Source: Campylobacterota bacterium (GTDB lineage Bacteria > Campylobacterota > Campylobacteria > Campylobacterales > Sulfurovaceae). Taken from it: a stretch of DNA of 7,885 nucleotides. Positions within the stretch are counted from its first letter, which is position 1, and the number at the start of each line of letters is the position of its first letter. Of this stretch, positions 1-7,085 are shown piece after piece. The position numbers and the translations under genes were made by a program. The DNA lies in NCBI GenBank assembly GCA_022600655.1, contig JAHZJZ010000040.1:1-7885 (forward strand). The letters run 5' to 3'. The notes under the pieces were generated by a model, which saw nothing but the letters and a program-made list of their open reading frames with translations, made no database searches and was not told where the DNA came from.

Positions 1-1078
1 ACTTATTATTTACTGTCGCTTCTTTACCTAGCCAATACTCTATGGCTTCTTTTCTCTTTACTTGTAAAATATCATCTCCTTGTAAAACAAGTTGTATTTT
101 TTCAATAAGCTCATAAACAGTAGAAAAAGTATACGTATAGTCATAAGCAAAATATCTATCCTCTAGATAAGTTGAAAGATTTTTACCTATAGGAATGTAT
201 ACCAATAAAGGAATATCTAAAGCTAAAAACTCCATAGATAACGTTTCTATATCACAAATAATCATATCAACATTAGATGCTATATCCATAGTGGTTTCAA
301 TCTCTTGTTCCTCTTTCTTCTCAATCAATGTTATTTTAGAGTTGTCCTGAAGAATATTTTCAGAGATAAAAGCCAAACTCTTATCTCTACGGGCTGTCTT
401 CGTATGTAATTTAACATCTAAGGAAATATCAAACTCAGTCTGAAAACTATAAAGTATTTGACCTAATAAATTTAAAGATGAAAGATTGTTTTTATCGTTA
501 GTACCTTCCCAAGAGGGAAGGTATAAAGCTCTGTCAATAGCAGAAATATTTTTTTTTCTTTCTAAAACATCTTTAAGGTGAGGCTTACCTATCTTCGTAA
601 ATTTCAAATGCCTCAAAGAGAAGTTTTTTGCTCTAAATTTATCTATTTGAGACTCACCTGAGACCATTATCTCATCGTATGCTCTATAAAATTTTGTCAC
701 TGTTGATAAGTAATCGCTATTTTTACTACCTATATAATTATGCCTAATATGATTAAACCTCAAAAGATGTATATTTTTACCTACATTTGAAGTATAAAAA
801 ACCACTTTTAGGCATGTTAATTTAGTTACTACTGCTTCAACATCTAAAGGATTCCTTGCGTATACAATAGTTGATGTAGGAAATGCTTCACATAAAGCAG
901 TATAAACTTGTGCTTCTCGTGTTAAAACTACAAAATCAACTTCTGAAAGTTCAAAAACAGGAATCCAAAAACTTAGATGCCCAATCGAAGCTTTACCTGC
1001 TCCTCCATGAATCATTATCGTCTGACTTATATTAGAGTCTAATGCTTCTATATTTAGCGTATCAATTAATACTTTCAA
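1..1078 (-). CDS. TagF-like polyol-phosphate transferase paralogue, divergent active site, C-terminus cut by window edge
   Basis: Seen: an open frame of 359 codons runs off the left edge. It aligns along its length with the product of the next gene upstream (1080-2273). Shared blocks include SNxGxNIHLL, LYLPxWEG, KLH, ICDI and a C-terminal stretch with 25 of 40 identical residues by hand count. The start is taken as TTG at 1078: AAGG lies 9 bases upstream, an in-frame TAA sits three codons before it, and the preceding gene stops 1 base away. The next ATG, at 1015, would begin inside the first conserved strand. By comparison with the neighbour about 14 residues are missing at the end, and the N-terminus is about 23 residues shorter. 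Odd: the neighbour's GHGDSDK is here GSKNSDY (residues 117-123), KLHPST is KLHTKT (223-228), and CDIS is CDIE (274-277). In the TagF family the HG motif carries an essential histidine. I infer a partner or altered-specificity protein, or an inactive copy, rather than a standard transferase. Family assignment is firm; activity is uncertain. Confidence 0.85.
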   Translation of the reverse strand, partial: MKVLIDTLNIEALDSNISQTIMIHGGAGKASIGHLSFWIPVFELSEVDFVVLTREAQVYTALCEAFPTSTIVYARNPLDVEAVVTKLTCLKVVFYTSNVGKNIHLLRFNHIRHNYIGSKNSDYLSTVTKFYRAYDEIMVSGESQIDKFRAKNFSLRHLKFTKIGKPHLKDVLERKKNISAIDRALYLPSWEGTNDKNNLSSLNLLGQILYSFQTEFDISLDVKLHTKTARRDKSLAFISENILQDNSKITLIEKKEEQEIETTMDIASNVDMIICDIETLSMEFLALDIPLLVYIPIGKNLSTYLEDRYFAYDYTYTFSTVYELIEKIQLVLQGDDILQVKRKEAIEYWLGKEATVNNK

Positions 1079-1079
1079 A

Positions 1080-2273
1080 CTATTTTACCTTATCTATCTC
1101 TTGAAGATTTTTTATAAAAACACTATTTAGAGTTGCTTCTCTACCTAAGATATACTCCATCGCTTTATTGCGATTTTCTTCCAAATAATCATCTCCACTT
1201 AAAACCTGTTCTATCTTTTCAATCAACTCCTCTACTGAAGAAAAAGTATAAGCATAGTACTCATAGGGCATATTACTTTGAGAGATTTTTATCTCTTTAT
1301 CTCTAGGAATATAAACAAATATAGGTCCATTAGCCGAGAGTGATTCTGAAACTACAGCTGAAATATCACAAATAAACATATTGCTTTGAGTTAACAGTTC
1401 ATTGACAGTTTTCTCTTTTGCAACAAGCTCTCCATCTATTTTTTTTCTGCTAATTAATTGGGTTAATTTTTTCTCAATATTTTTTAGCCCAAGTTCTCGA
1501 TTTCCTGTGCTGGGGTGTAACTTTATAGATATAGAGAAGTCAAACTTGACAGAGACCTCTTCAATAATATTTTTTACTATGCTTAAAGAAGAGTAGTTCT
1601 GTTCATCATATACACCCTCCCATGTTGGAAGATAAAGTAACTTAACCTTCCCGTTATATCTATCTTCCCATTTGTTCTGAGTTTTTTCTACTACTTCTAA
1701 TAAATTTGGTCGTCCTACTTGAACAAACTCTAAACCTCTAAAATCAAACCCTTCATTTTCAAACCTATCTCTATGTGCCTCTCCAGCTACCCAGTTTTGG
1801 TCATAAACACGAAAAAACTTATGTGCACTTGCTGATTTATCACTGTCCCCATGACCTATAAAAATATGCTCAACTTCATCAAAAGCTAATAGGTGAATAT
1901 TATTTCCTGTATTCGAAGGATAGACACAAGCTTTTACGAAGTTCAATTTACTCATAACTTTTTGAACCTCTGCCTCTCCTCTAGCATAAGCAATATTTAC
2001 ATCGGGATAGTTCTCAACAGCCATATCAAAAGCAACCCGATGTCTGGTTAAAATCATAAAATCAATCTCTGCTTCAATAAAATAGGGAACCCATAGAGCC
2101 AAATGACTCTGAGAAGGTTTCCCCTCACCTGTATGTAAAACAATAGTTATCGGTGAAAGCAAGTTAACTTGACTAACATTTAAACTACCTCTCCATTTAC
2201 CTTTATTACGATAATCTTTTATAAAAGTTCTAGGGTGAGATAATAGTTTTTTTAAGCCTTTGGATGTAATCAT
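1080..2273 (-). CDS. TagF/CDP-glycerol glycerophosphotransferase-family protein, predicted ribitol- or glycerol-phosphate transferase
   Basis: A 397-residue soluble-looking protein with no signal peptide or clear membrane segment. It has the GT-B-like layout of the CDP-glycerol:glycerophosphotransferase (TagF/TarF) family, without the long N-terminal extension of full TagF proteins. Visible motifs are SNTGNNIHLL (120-129), GHGDSDK (140-146, the counterpart of the family's HGTPLK-type motif with its essential histidine, here H141), LYLPTWEG (213-220), KLHPST (251-256, H253) and ICDISAVVSE (301-310, the nucleotide/phosphate-binding block). Such enzymes move a polyol phosphate from its CDP carrier onto a growing chain at the inner face of the membrane. 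The gene directly upstream should make CDP-ribitol, so ribitol phosphate is the likely donor group; CDP-glycerol cannot be excluded. The basic stretch at residues 5-28 may help membrane association (inference). The ATG at 2273 lies 12 bases after the upstream stop, in the same frame, and lacks a convincing Shine-Dalgarno sequence, so it may be translated by re-initiation. A divergent paralogue follows after 1 base. Confidence 0.85.
   Translation of the reverse strand: MITSKGLKKLLSHPRTFIKDYRNKGKWRGSLNVSQVNLLSPITIVLHTGEGKPSQSHLALWVPYFIEAEIDFMILTRHRVAFDMAVENYPDVNIAYARGEAEVQKVMSKLNFVKACVYPSNTGNNIHLLAFDEVEHIFIGHGDSDKSASAHKFFRVYDQNWVAGEAHRDRFENEGFDFRGLEFVQVGRPNLLEVVEKTQNKWEDRYNGKVKLLYLPTWEGVYDEQNYSSLSIVKNIIEEVSVKFDFSISIKLHPSTGNRELGLKNIEKKLTQLISRKKIDGELVAKEKTVNELLTQSNMFICDISAVVSESLSANGPIFVYIPRDKEIKISQSNMPYEYYAYTFSSVEELIEKIEQVLSGDDYLEENRNKAMEYILGREATLNSVFIKNLQEIDKVK
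1088..1091 (-). promoter_or_regulatory. Ribosome binding site that supports the TTG start at 1078
   Basis: On the minus strand AAGG stands 9 bases before TTG at 1076-1078 and lies inside the last codons of the upstream transferase gene. No ATG exists between the in-frame stop at 1085-1087 and the conserved domain, so this site decides the start and implies translation coupled to the preceding gene. Confidence 0.5.
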
Positions 2274-2285
2274 TTTATTTTCTAC

Positions 2286-3680
2286 TTAACTAATATTTGT
2301 CTTTTGCAGTCTTACATCAACCACTTGTCCTGTAAAATCTGCTAACAAGGTATTGATAGAACTATACGCTACTTCCATACTAGACAACAGTGTATTGGCT
2401 GGTTCATTACCAAAATTGGCTATACGCATTGGTGTTTGTGTTCGTTCAGGGTTAATACAGTTGACCCTAACGCCTTTAAAAGATAGCTCTTCACCTAATG
2501 CTTGTGTTAAGTTTACCATTGCAGATTTCGTTGAACTATATAAAGAGTAGTTCTGTCGTCCACGTGTATATGAACTTGAGGTAAAGTTTAATAGTCCTCC
2601 TCTACTCTCTTCTAAGTAAGAGATACTCTCTTTAGCTACATTAACAGCTCCTAAGTAGTTAATATTCACTATATCTAAAACTGAGCTATATGCTGTATGT
2701 GCTAGTGGCTCTTTAATCAAGATGGAAGCTGTATTGACAACAAAGTCAATTTTTCCAGACTCTCCGTGGGCTAACTCCAACCCTCTTTTCACATCAGAGA
2801 CTCTTGATACATCTGTATCAGTAACTGAACGACTATAAAAATAGACTTTTGATCCATATTTTTGAGCCAGTTCTCCAATATCTTTACCAATACCATAAGA
2901 ACCACCAAAAACAACTAAAACTTTATCACGTAATTTTTCTTGATAGTACTCATCTGTATGTTTATAGTTTAATGTTTGCTTTCTCAGTTGAAATATTTTA
3001 TCTGCCATAAAAATATCTTGCTCATAGGTAATTTTAATATTTTCAACTGACCCCTCTACCACATAAATCTCTTCATCAGGAAGATATTTTTTTACAACTC
3101 CACAATCATCCGTTGCTTTTAACTCTGAGTCTTTTTGTGCAATTTCATACGCCCTATTAATGGTCTCTAACTTAAAACATTGTGGTGTCTGTCCCTGCAT
3201 CATGTCTGAACGGTTAGGTATATTGGTAATTACAGAGTTTTTTACTTCAATAATGGTATCTGTTGCTGGTATAGCAACATCAATGGCAGAGTAGTGACTT
3301 AATCCATCAATACACTTTTGAATAATGCCATCGGTAACAAAAGGTCTTACTGCATCATGAAAAATCATATTATAAGCGTTAGCATTCTCTTCTAACTTAT
3401 AGGCATTAATCGCCGATAAAGAAGAGTCTTTTCTCTCCTCTCCACCATTTAGTACTTTTTTAACTTTACTATATTCACCTTTTATGATAATCTCTTCAAT
3501 TTTATCAATCCAGTCTGCTTTAATAACCACACATATTTCATCAATTAAATCACTGTTCTGAAAAGTATCTAACGTATGTTCAATTAAGGTTTTCCCTGCA
3601 ACTTTTGCAAACTGCTTAGGAATATTCAATCCAAACCTACTACCACTCCCACCTGCCAATACAATTGCTATATTTTTCAT
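2286..3680 (-). CDS. Bifunctional ribulose-5-phosphate reductase / D-ribitol-5-phosphate cytidylyltransferase (CDP-ribitol synthase, Bcs1/Acs1 type)
   Basis: The 464-residue protein joins two domains. Residues 1 to about 232 are an IspD/TarI-type cytidylyltransferase: LAGGSGSRFG (8-17) with PKQF (21-24) for CTP binding, HDAVRPF (108-114), QTPQ (164-167), TDD (190-192) and K216 in ENIKIT. Residues from about 250 to 464 are a classical short-chain dehydrogenase: the dinucleotide motif GGSYGIGK (259-266), NTAS (316-319), serines at 368-370, and the catalytic pair Y381/K385 in YSSTK. Both active sites look complete. This order and length match H. influenzae Bcs1/Acs1 (about 474 residues), which reduces ribulose 5-phosphate with NADPH and then couples ribitol 5-phosphate to CMP in the cytosol. 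IspD of isoprenoid synthesis is a poorer match because of the fused reductase and the capsule setting. ATG 3680 is the first start after an in-frame stop three codons earlier; the nearest purine-rich site, AGGGAG, is unusually far away (14 bases). The gene follows kpsD by 20 bases and shares its reading frame with the transferase downstream. Confidence 0.9.
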   Translation of the reverse strand: MKNIAIVLAGGSGSRFGLNIPKQFAKVAGKTLIEHTLDTFQNSDLIDEICVVIKADWIDKIEEIIIKGEYSKVKKVLNGGEERKDSSLSAINAYKLEENANAYNMIFHDAVRPFVTDGIIQKCIDGLSHYSAIDVAIPATDTIIEVKNSVITNIPNRSDMMQGQTPQCFKLETINRAYEIAQKDSELKATDDCGVVKKYLPDEEIYVVEGSVENIKITYEQDIFMADKIFQLRKQTLNYKHTDEYYQEKLRDKVLVVFGGSYGIGKDIGELAQKYGSKVYFYSRSVTDTDVSRVSDVKRGLELAHGESGKIDFVVNTASILIKEPLAHTAYSSVLDIVNINYLGAVNVAKESISYLEESRGGLLNFTSSSYTRGRQNYSLYSSTKSAMVNLTQALGEELSFKGVRVNCINPERTQTPMRIANFGNEPANTLLSSMEVAYSSINTLLADFTGQVVDVRLQKTNIS

Positions 3681-3700
3681 AAATTTATTTTACGCTCCCT

Positions 3701-5314
3701 TTAAAATGCTTTTAATACTACAGCAGCACCTACTGCAATTTGATATAAGATTTGTGTTACACTTGAGGTAATCTGAATACTTTTACTATCTACTCTACCT
3801 AAAACTAAAATAGAGTCTCCAGGTTCAACAGCTAATGAAGTTTGTCTCCACCAGTTACTAGCATCATAGGTCAATACTCTACCATTCTTTTTTACAAGTA
3901 AAACTTTCTCTCTATTTGCACGAGGACTATACCCACCACAAGATTTAATATAGTCATCAACATCATAATTATTGACATAAGTTTGAGCATTAGGTAAAGA
4001 GACCTCTCCCTCTATGACAACAATTTGACTCTTTTTTGGTATATATATCGTATCATTTTCCTCTAAGATTACTTGTGACAAGTCTGTGGATGCATTAATA
4101 ATTACTTGCCCTTTGGGTTTCACTTGTGATGCTCTACGAATAAAGTCTAATACTAAATTAGACTCCTCTTTACGTATTTTTGCCTCTTCTGTTGTTGATG
4201 ATCCAGTTGTTAGTACACGAGCTTCTAGATCTCTTAAATTTGTATCAATAAGCTTTTTTTGTTTAATGGCTATACTATTTCGATATAACTGTATTGCTGT
4301 TGCATCAGATAGTGGGGTTAAGATAAGTTGAGAGAGTATTTTTTTTAAACTGTCTCCTTTTTGCACGGTTACTGTATGTAAATTACCATGCTCACCCTCT
4401 ATATTAACCATTATATTATCTTTTAAATAGTCACTTACAAAATGGATTCGTTCACCACTCTTAACCATTACTCTATAACGGTCTTGCATTGTATACTTTT
4501 CTACTTTTTCTCGACCATTCTGCCAACGTGTCACCATGAAGTGTGTGACATTCGGTTTAGGTAGAACATACTGAATTATCTCATCAACCATAACACTCTG
4601 AGCCACCAATTCAAAAATATAAGGTCGATTGACTTCACCTTCAATCTCTATAATATTTTCAAGACTAGAAACTTTAATGATGTCTCCATTTTGAAACTGA
4701 AACGTCTCTAATTTACCATTGAGTAAAAACTCATATAAATCAAAAGTTTTAATAGATATATTGTTCCTTAATACCATAATTTTTCTATAACTTCCCTCTG
4801 AATGTTTAATGCCTCCTGCTTTATCAATAAACTGTAAAATAGAGTCTGAAGAGATACCTTCATAAAGTCCTGGTTGAACCACACCTCCCGTTAAAAATAC
4901 TGAAATAGGTTGATAGGTATTTAGTTCGGCATATACTGAAACATTATTATTAAAAACTTGTTTGACTTTATCTCTGACACGTTTTCGTAACCCCTGTGCC
5001 TTTACACCTAATAGTCGCACTATTCCAACTTTTGGAATAAAAATATTACCTTTTGTATCGACAGTTAACTCTGAGGCATACTCATATGCTCCCCATAGCT
5101 TTACGGAGACAACATCCCCTACATTAATAAGGTAATTGAGATTATGAGTTAACTGTTTATTCTCTTTAAACTGTCCTTTAAATAATCGCTCTCCAAAATA
5201 TATTTTCTCAGTACGTTCTAATAACGCTTTGCTATCATTACCTCTATTATCTAAAGTTACCTCAACACTCCAAAGTATATTTATAAAAAATAAAAAAAGT
5301 ACTATCTTCTTCAT
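3701..5314 (-). CDS. kpsD: KpsD-like periplasmic/outer-membrane polysaccharide export protein
   Basis: From ATG 5314 the product is 537 residues, close to E. coli KpsD (558). The N-terminus, MKKIVLFLFFINILWS followed by VEVT, is a typical Sec signal peptide, with cleavage likely near residue 16. There is no lipobox cysteine. Residues about 60-135 (VGDVVSVKLWGAYE onward, with GNIFIPKVG) are the Wza-type polysaccharide export domain. SLBB-like repeats follow at about 137-185 (VFLTGGVVQPGLY), 221-262 (IEIEGEVNRPY), 301-345 (VNIEGEHGNLHTVTV) and 430-475 (VVIEGEVSLPNAQTYV). An alanine- and valine-rich segment ends the protein (522-537). Together with KpsE it forms the conduit that carries capsule polymer from the inner-membrane ABC transporter to the surface. 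A start at 5353 is open in frame, but it would overlap kpsE by 29 bases, has no ribosome binding site, and would put 13 polar residues ahead of the signal peptide. The start chosen leaves a 10-base gap after kpsE. Confidence 0.9.
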   Translation of the reverse strand: MKKIVLFLFFINILWSVEVTLDNRGNDSKALLERTEKIYFGERLFKGQFKENKQLTHNLNYLINVGDVVSVKLWGAYEYASELTVDTKGNIFIPKVGIVRLLGVKAQGLRKRVRDKVKQVFNNNVSVYAELNTYQPISVFLTGGVVQPGLYEGISSDSILQFIDKAGGIKHSEGSYRKIMVLRNNISIKTFDLYEFLLNGKLETFQFQNGDIIKVSSLENIIEIEGEVNRPYIFELVAQSVMVDEIIQYVLPKPNVTHFMVTRWQNGREKVEKYTMQDRYRVMVKSGERIHFVSDYLKDNIMVNIEGEHGNLHTVTVQKGDSLKKILSQLILTPLSDATAIQLYRNSIAIKQKKLIDTNLRDLEARVLTTGSSTTEEAKIRKEESNLVLDFIRRASQVKPKGQVIINASTDLSQVILEENDTIYIPKKSQIVVIEGEVSLPNAQTYVNNYDVDDYIKSCGGYSPRANREKVLLVKKNGRVLTYDASNWWRQTSLAVEPGDSILVLGRVDSKSIQITSSVTQILYQIAVGAAVVLKAF

Positions 5315-5318
5315 CTTG

Positions 5319-5324
5319 CTCCTC
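5319..5324 (-). promoter_or_regulatory. Ribosome binding site fixing the kpsD start
   Basis: On the minus strand GAGGAG ends 4 bases before ATG 5312-5314 and begins just after the kpsE stop codon (5325-5327). The alternative ATG at 5351-5353 has no purine-rich site upstream. This favours the shorter KpsD with an N-terminal signal peptide. Confidence 0.6.
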
Positions 5325-6410
5325 TTAGTCCCTATGATCTTTAATAATAGCATAAATCATGGTGACAATACCATAAATCATGAATAATACCAAAAGGAGT
5401 GTCAGAATATTTTTCATTTTATCTGGTGAACTATAATAATCAGATAATGTTGGTCGAGTAATAACAATAAGATTTTTAGCATTTTGCGTTGCTTGTATAG
5501 ATGCTATATCTAATTGAATCAGTGTCTGCTTATATCGCTCTTTATTAAACTCAACATCACTTCTTAGTGTCTCAAATTCAAAAAGGTTTTCATTTAACTC
5601 ATCACTACCTGTACCTGAAAGCTCTGAACGTACTTCACTCAACTTCTGTTTTAAACTTTGAATCTCACCTCTAAGTGTTTTAAGTTCTATACTTTGATAA
5701 TTCATATACTGCTTTAAATTAGCATACTCAATCTCTTTTTGAACAAGGTTTGTCTCTAACTTAGCTAAAATTCCACTTTTTGCTTTAATATCGATAGAAG
5801 GGTCAATAGTCTTATGACTATTCTGATATGATAAAAGCTTCTCTATTGAGATTATTAATATTTTTTTATTCTCTTTCTCTTGCTGATTAATAAAGTCAAG
5901 AAGTTCATTTCCATTCTCTTTATCATACATATTTAGTTTCTCTTCAGCTTGATGAATAATATATAGCAGAATTTCTTGAGCTAACTTGGGATTTGTATGA
6001 AGAAAGGTAATATCTAATGTACCTGATAAATCATCATAAGTAATGGTTAATCGCTTTTTATATAAAGAAAAATAGTTTTCAAAAGAGGAAAAACTATACA
6101 TCCTTTGTAAAAAATCTAATTTTTCACTTCTATAGTGTTGCCTTAAAAAAAACTTTTCATCTACCTTTTGAAACATTTCAGATGAATAGATAAATTTTTC
6201 TAATAATTTAGAATCTTGCATATTAGAAGAGCTTACTGGCATTAAGGCACTTAACATATCTGATGGGGTTGCGGTTGGCTTTAAATCTTTTATTAAAACT
6301 GTTGAAGAGGACTCATGTAGTTCTGTCTGCAAAAAAAGAATATAATAAGAGAAAAATAAAAAAGGGAGTAAAAAAAGAAAAAGGAATCTTGTTTTTTTTA
6401 AAAGTTTCAT
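5325..6410 (-). CDS. kpsE: KpsE-like inner-membrane capsule export protein (polysaccharide co-polymerase family)
   Basis: The 361-residue protein has the layout of KpsE/BexC/CtrB proteins: a short cytoplasmic start rich in lysine, a first membrane helix at about residues 8-28, a long periplasmic region, and a second membrane helix at about 334-356 ending in a short charged tail. The periplasmic part is rich in charged and leucine heptad-like sequence at about 145-305 and is likely coiled coil. A proline-containing segment just before the second helix (TRPTLSDYYSSP, 318-329) matches the motif placement usual in this family. KpsE bridges the KpsMT transporter and KpsD across the periplasm. Start ATG 6410 has AAGGA 9 bases upstream, overlapping the kpsT stop codon, and lies 12 bases after kpsT. 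Overall sequence is weakly conserved in this family, so the call rests on topology and on its place between kpsT and kpsD. A run of eight A on the coding strand lies within codons 4-7. Confidence 0.88.
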   Translation of the reverse strand: MKLLKKTRFLFLFLLPFLFFSYYILFLQTELHESSSTVLIKDLKPTATPSDMLSALMPVSSSNMQDSKLLEKFIYSSEMFQKVDEKFFLRQHYRSEKLDFLQRMYSFSSFENYFSLYKKRLTITYDDLSGTLDITFLHTNPKLAQEILLYIIHQAEEKLNMYDKENGNELLDFINQQEKENKKILIISIEKLLSYQNSHKTIDPSIDIKAKSGILAKLETNLVQKEIEYANLKQYMNYQSIELKTLRGEIQSLKQKLSEVRSELSGTGSDELNENLFEFETLRSDVEFNKERYKQTLIQLDIASIQATQNAKNLIVITRPTLSDYYSSPDKMKNILTLLLVLFMIYGIVTMIYAIIKDHRD

Positions 6411-6422
6411 ATAGCAGTATCC

Positions 6423-7085
6423 TTATTTATTAATTGTATTATACATTTTAATTGCATCATTAATATTATCAAAATAGTGCAATTTTGCCTCATGAGAAAC
6501 AATACCTACATCACAGATATCACGCAGTGTTCCCATATCATGACTAACCAGTAATACATTACAACTCTCAATCTTTTTCATCAGTGCCTCTTTAGATTTT
6601 TTACGAAAACGAGCATCACCAACCGATAAAGTTTCATCAATTAAAAGATAATCAAAATCAAATGCTAAACTCAAACCAAAGGTAAGACGCGACTTCATTC
6701 CTGATGAGTAAGTTTTTATTGGCATTTCAAAATAGTCATCTAATTCAGAAAACTCTTTAACAAAATCGATTGACTTATCAATCTCTTTTTTACTTTTACC
6801 ATAAATTCGACAAACAAACTTAACATTAGCACGTCCCGTCATATTATTTTGGAAACCTCCTCCTACACCCATTACCCAAGAGAAGCTTTTATCAGATATT
6901 ATCTTTCCTTCATTAGGAAACTCTATTTTTCCTAACATACGCATCAGTGTTGATTTTCCAGCACCATTCTTTCCTAATATGCCTACATTTACATCAGATG
7001 GTATTGAGAAAGTACTATCTTTTAAAATATATTTTTTACCTAATGTTGTTCTAAAATACTTGGTTACATTATGGAGTTCAATCAT
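6423..7085 (-). CDS. kpsT: KpsT-like capsule polysaccharide ABC transporter ATP-binding protein
   Basis: The 220-residue protein is a full ABC ATPase domain of the usual KpsT size (about 220). Walker A is GKNGAGKS (38-45). The glycine-rich segment GVGGGFQ (73-79) holds the Q-loop region. The signature is YSSGMKSR (126-133), Walker B with catalytic glutamate is YLLIDE (146-151), and the switch histidine is H182 in VSHD. All ATP-binding elements are present. It powers export of the finished, lipid-linked capsule chain from the cytosolic face of the inner membrane, paired with KpsM. Its ATG overlaps the kpsM stop by 4 bases (ATGA), which indicates translational coupling and balanced synthesis of the two subunits. 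AAGGA lies 11 bases upstream of the start. TagH/RfbB/Wzt-type O-antigen or teichoic-acid transporters are related, but those proteins are usually longer and carry a C-terminal substrate-binding extension that is absent here. Confidence 0.95.
   Translation of the reverse strand: MIELHNVTKYFRTTLGKKYILKDSTFSIPSDVNVGILGKNGAGKSTLMRMLGKIEFPNEGKIISDKSFSWVMGVGGGFQNNMTGRANVKFVCRIYGKSKKEIDKSIDFVKEFSELDDYFEMPIKTYSSGMKSRLTFGLSLAFDFDYLLIDETLSVGDARFRKKSKEALMKKIESCNVLLVSHDMGTLRDICDVGIVSHEAKLHYFDNINDAIKMYNTINK

Noticed and set aside
986..1010. GGAGKAS in the divergent transferase looks at first like an ATP-binding P-loop
   Set aside because: It does not fit GxxxxGK[ST], and it aligns with TGEGKPS in the intact paralogue, a loop of the transferase fold.
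1402..1596. Plus-strand open frame of 64 codons
   Set aside because: It lies wholly inside the transferase gene on the other strand, has no recognisable motif, and has the composition expected of an antisense shadow.
2353..2550. Plus-strand open frame of 65 codons
   Set aside because: It is antisense to the conserved reductase domain, with no independent support.
2976..3680. Reading the N-terminal half as IspD of the isoprenoid (MEP) pathway
   Set aside because: The IspD-like domain is fused to a short-chain reductase and sits in a capsule operon, the known arrangement of CDP-ribitol synthases.
4086..4331. Plus-strand open frame of 81 codons
   Set aside because: It is antisense to kpsD in a region where the minus-strand protein continues without a break; no family features are seen.
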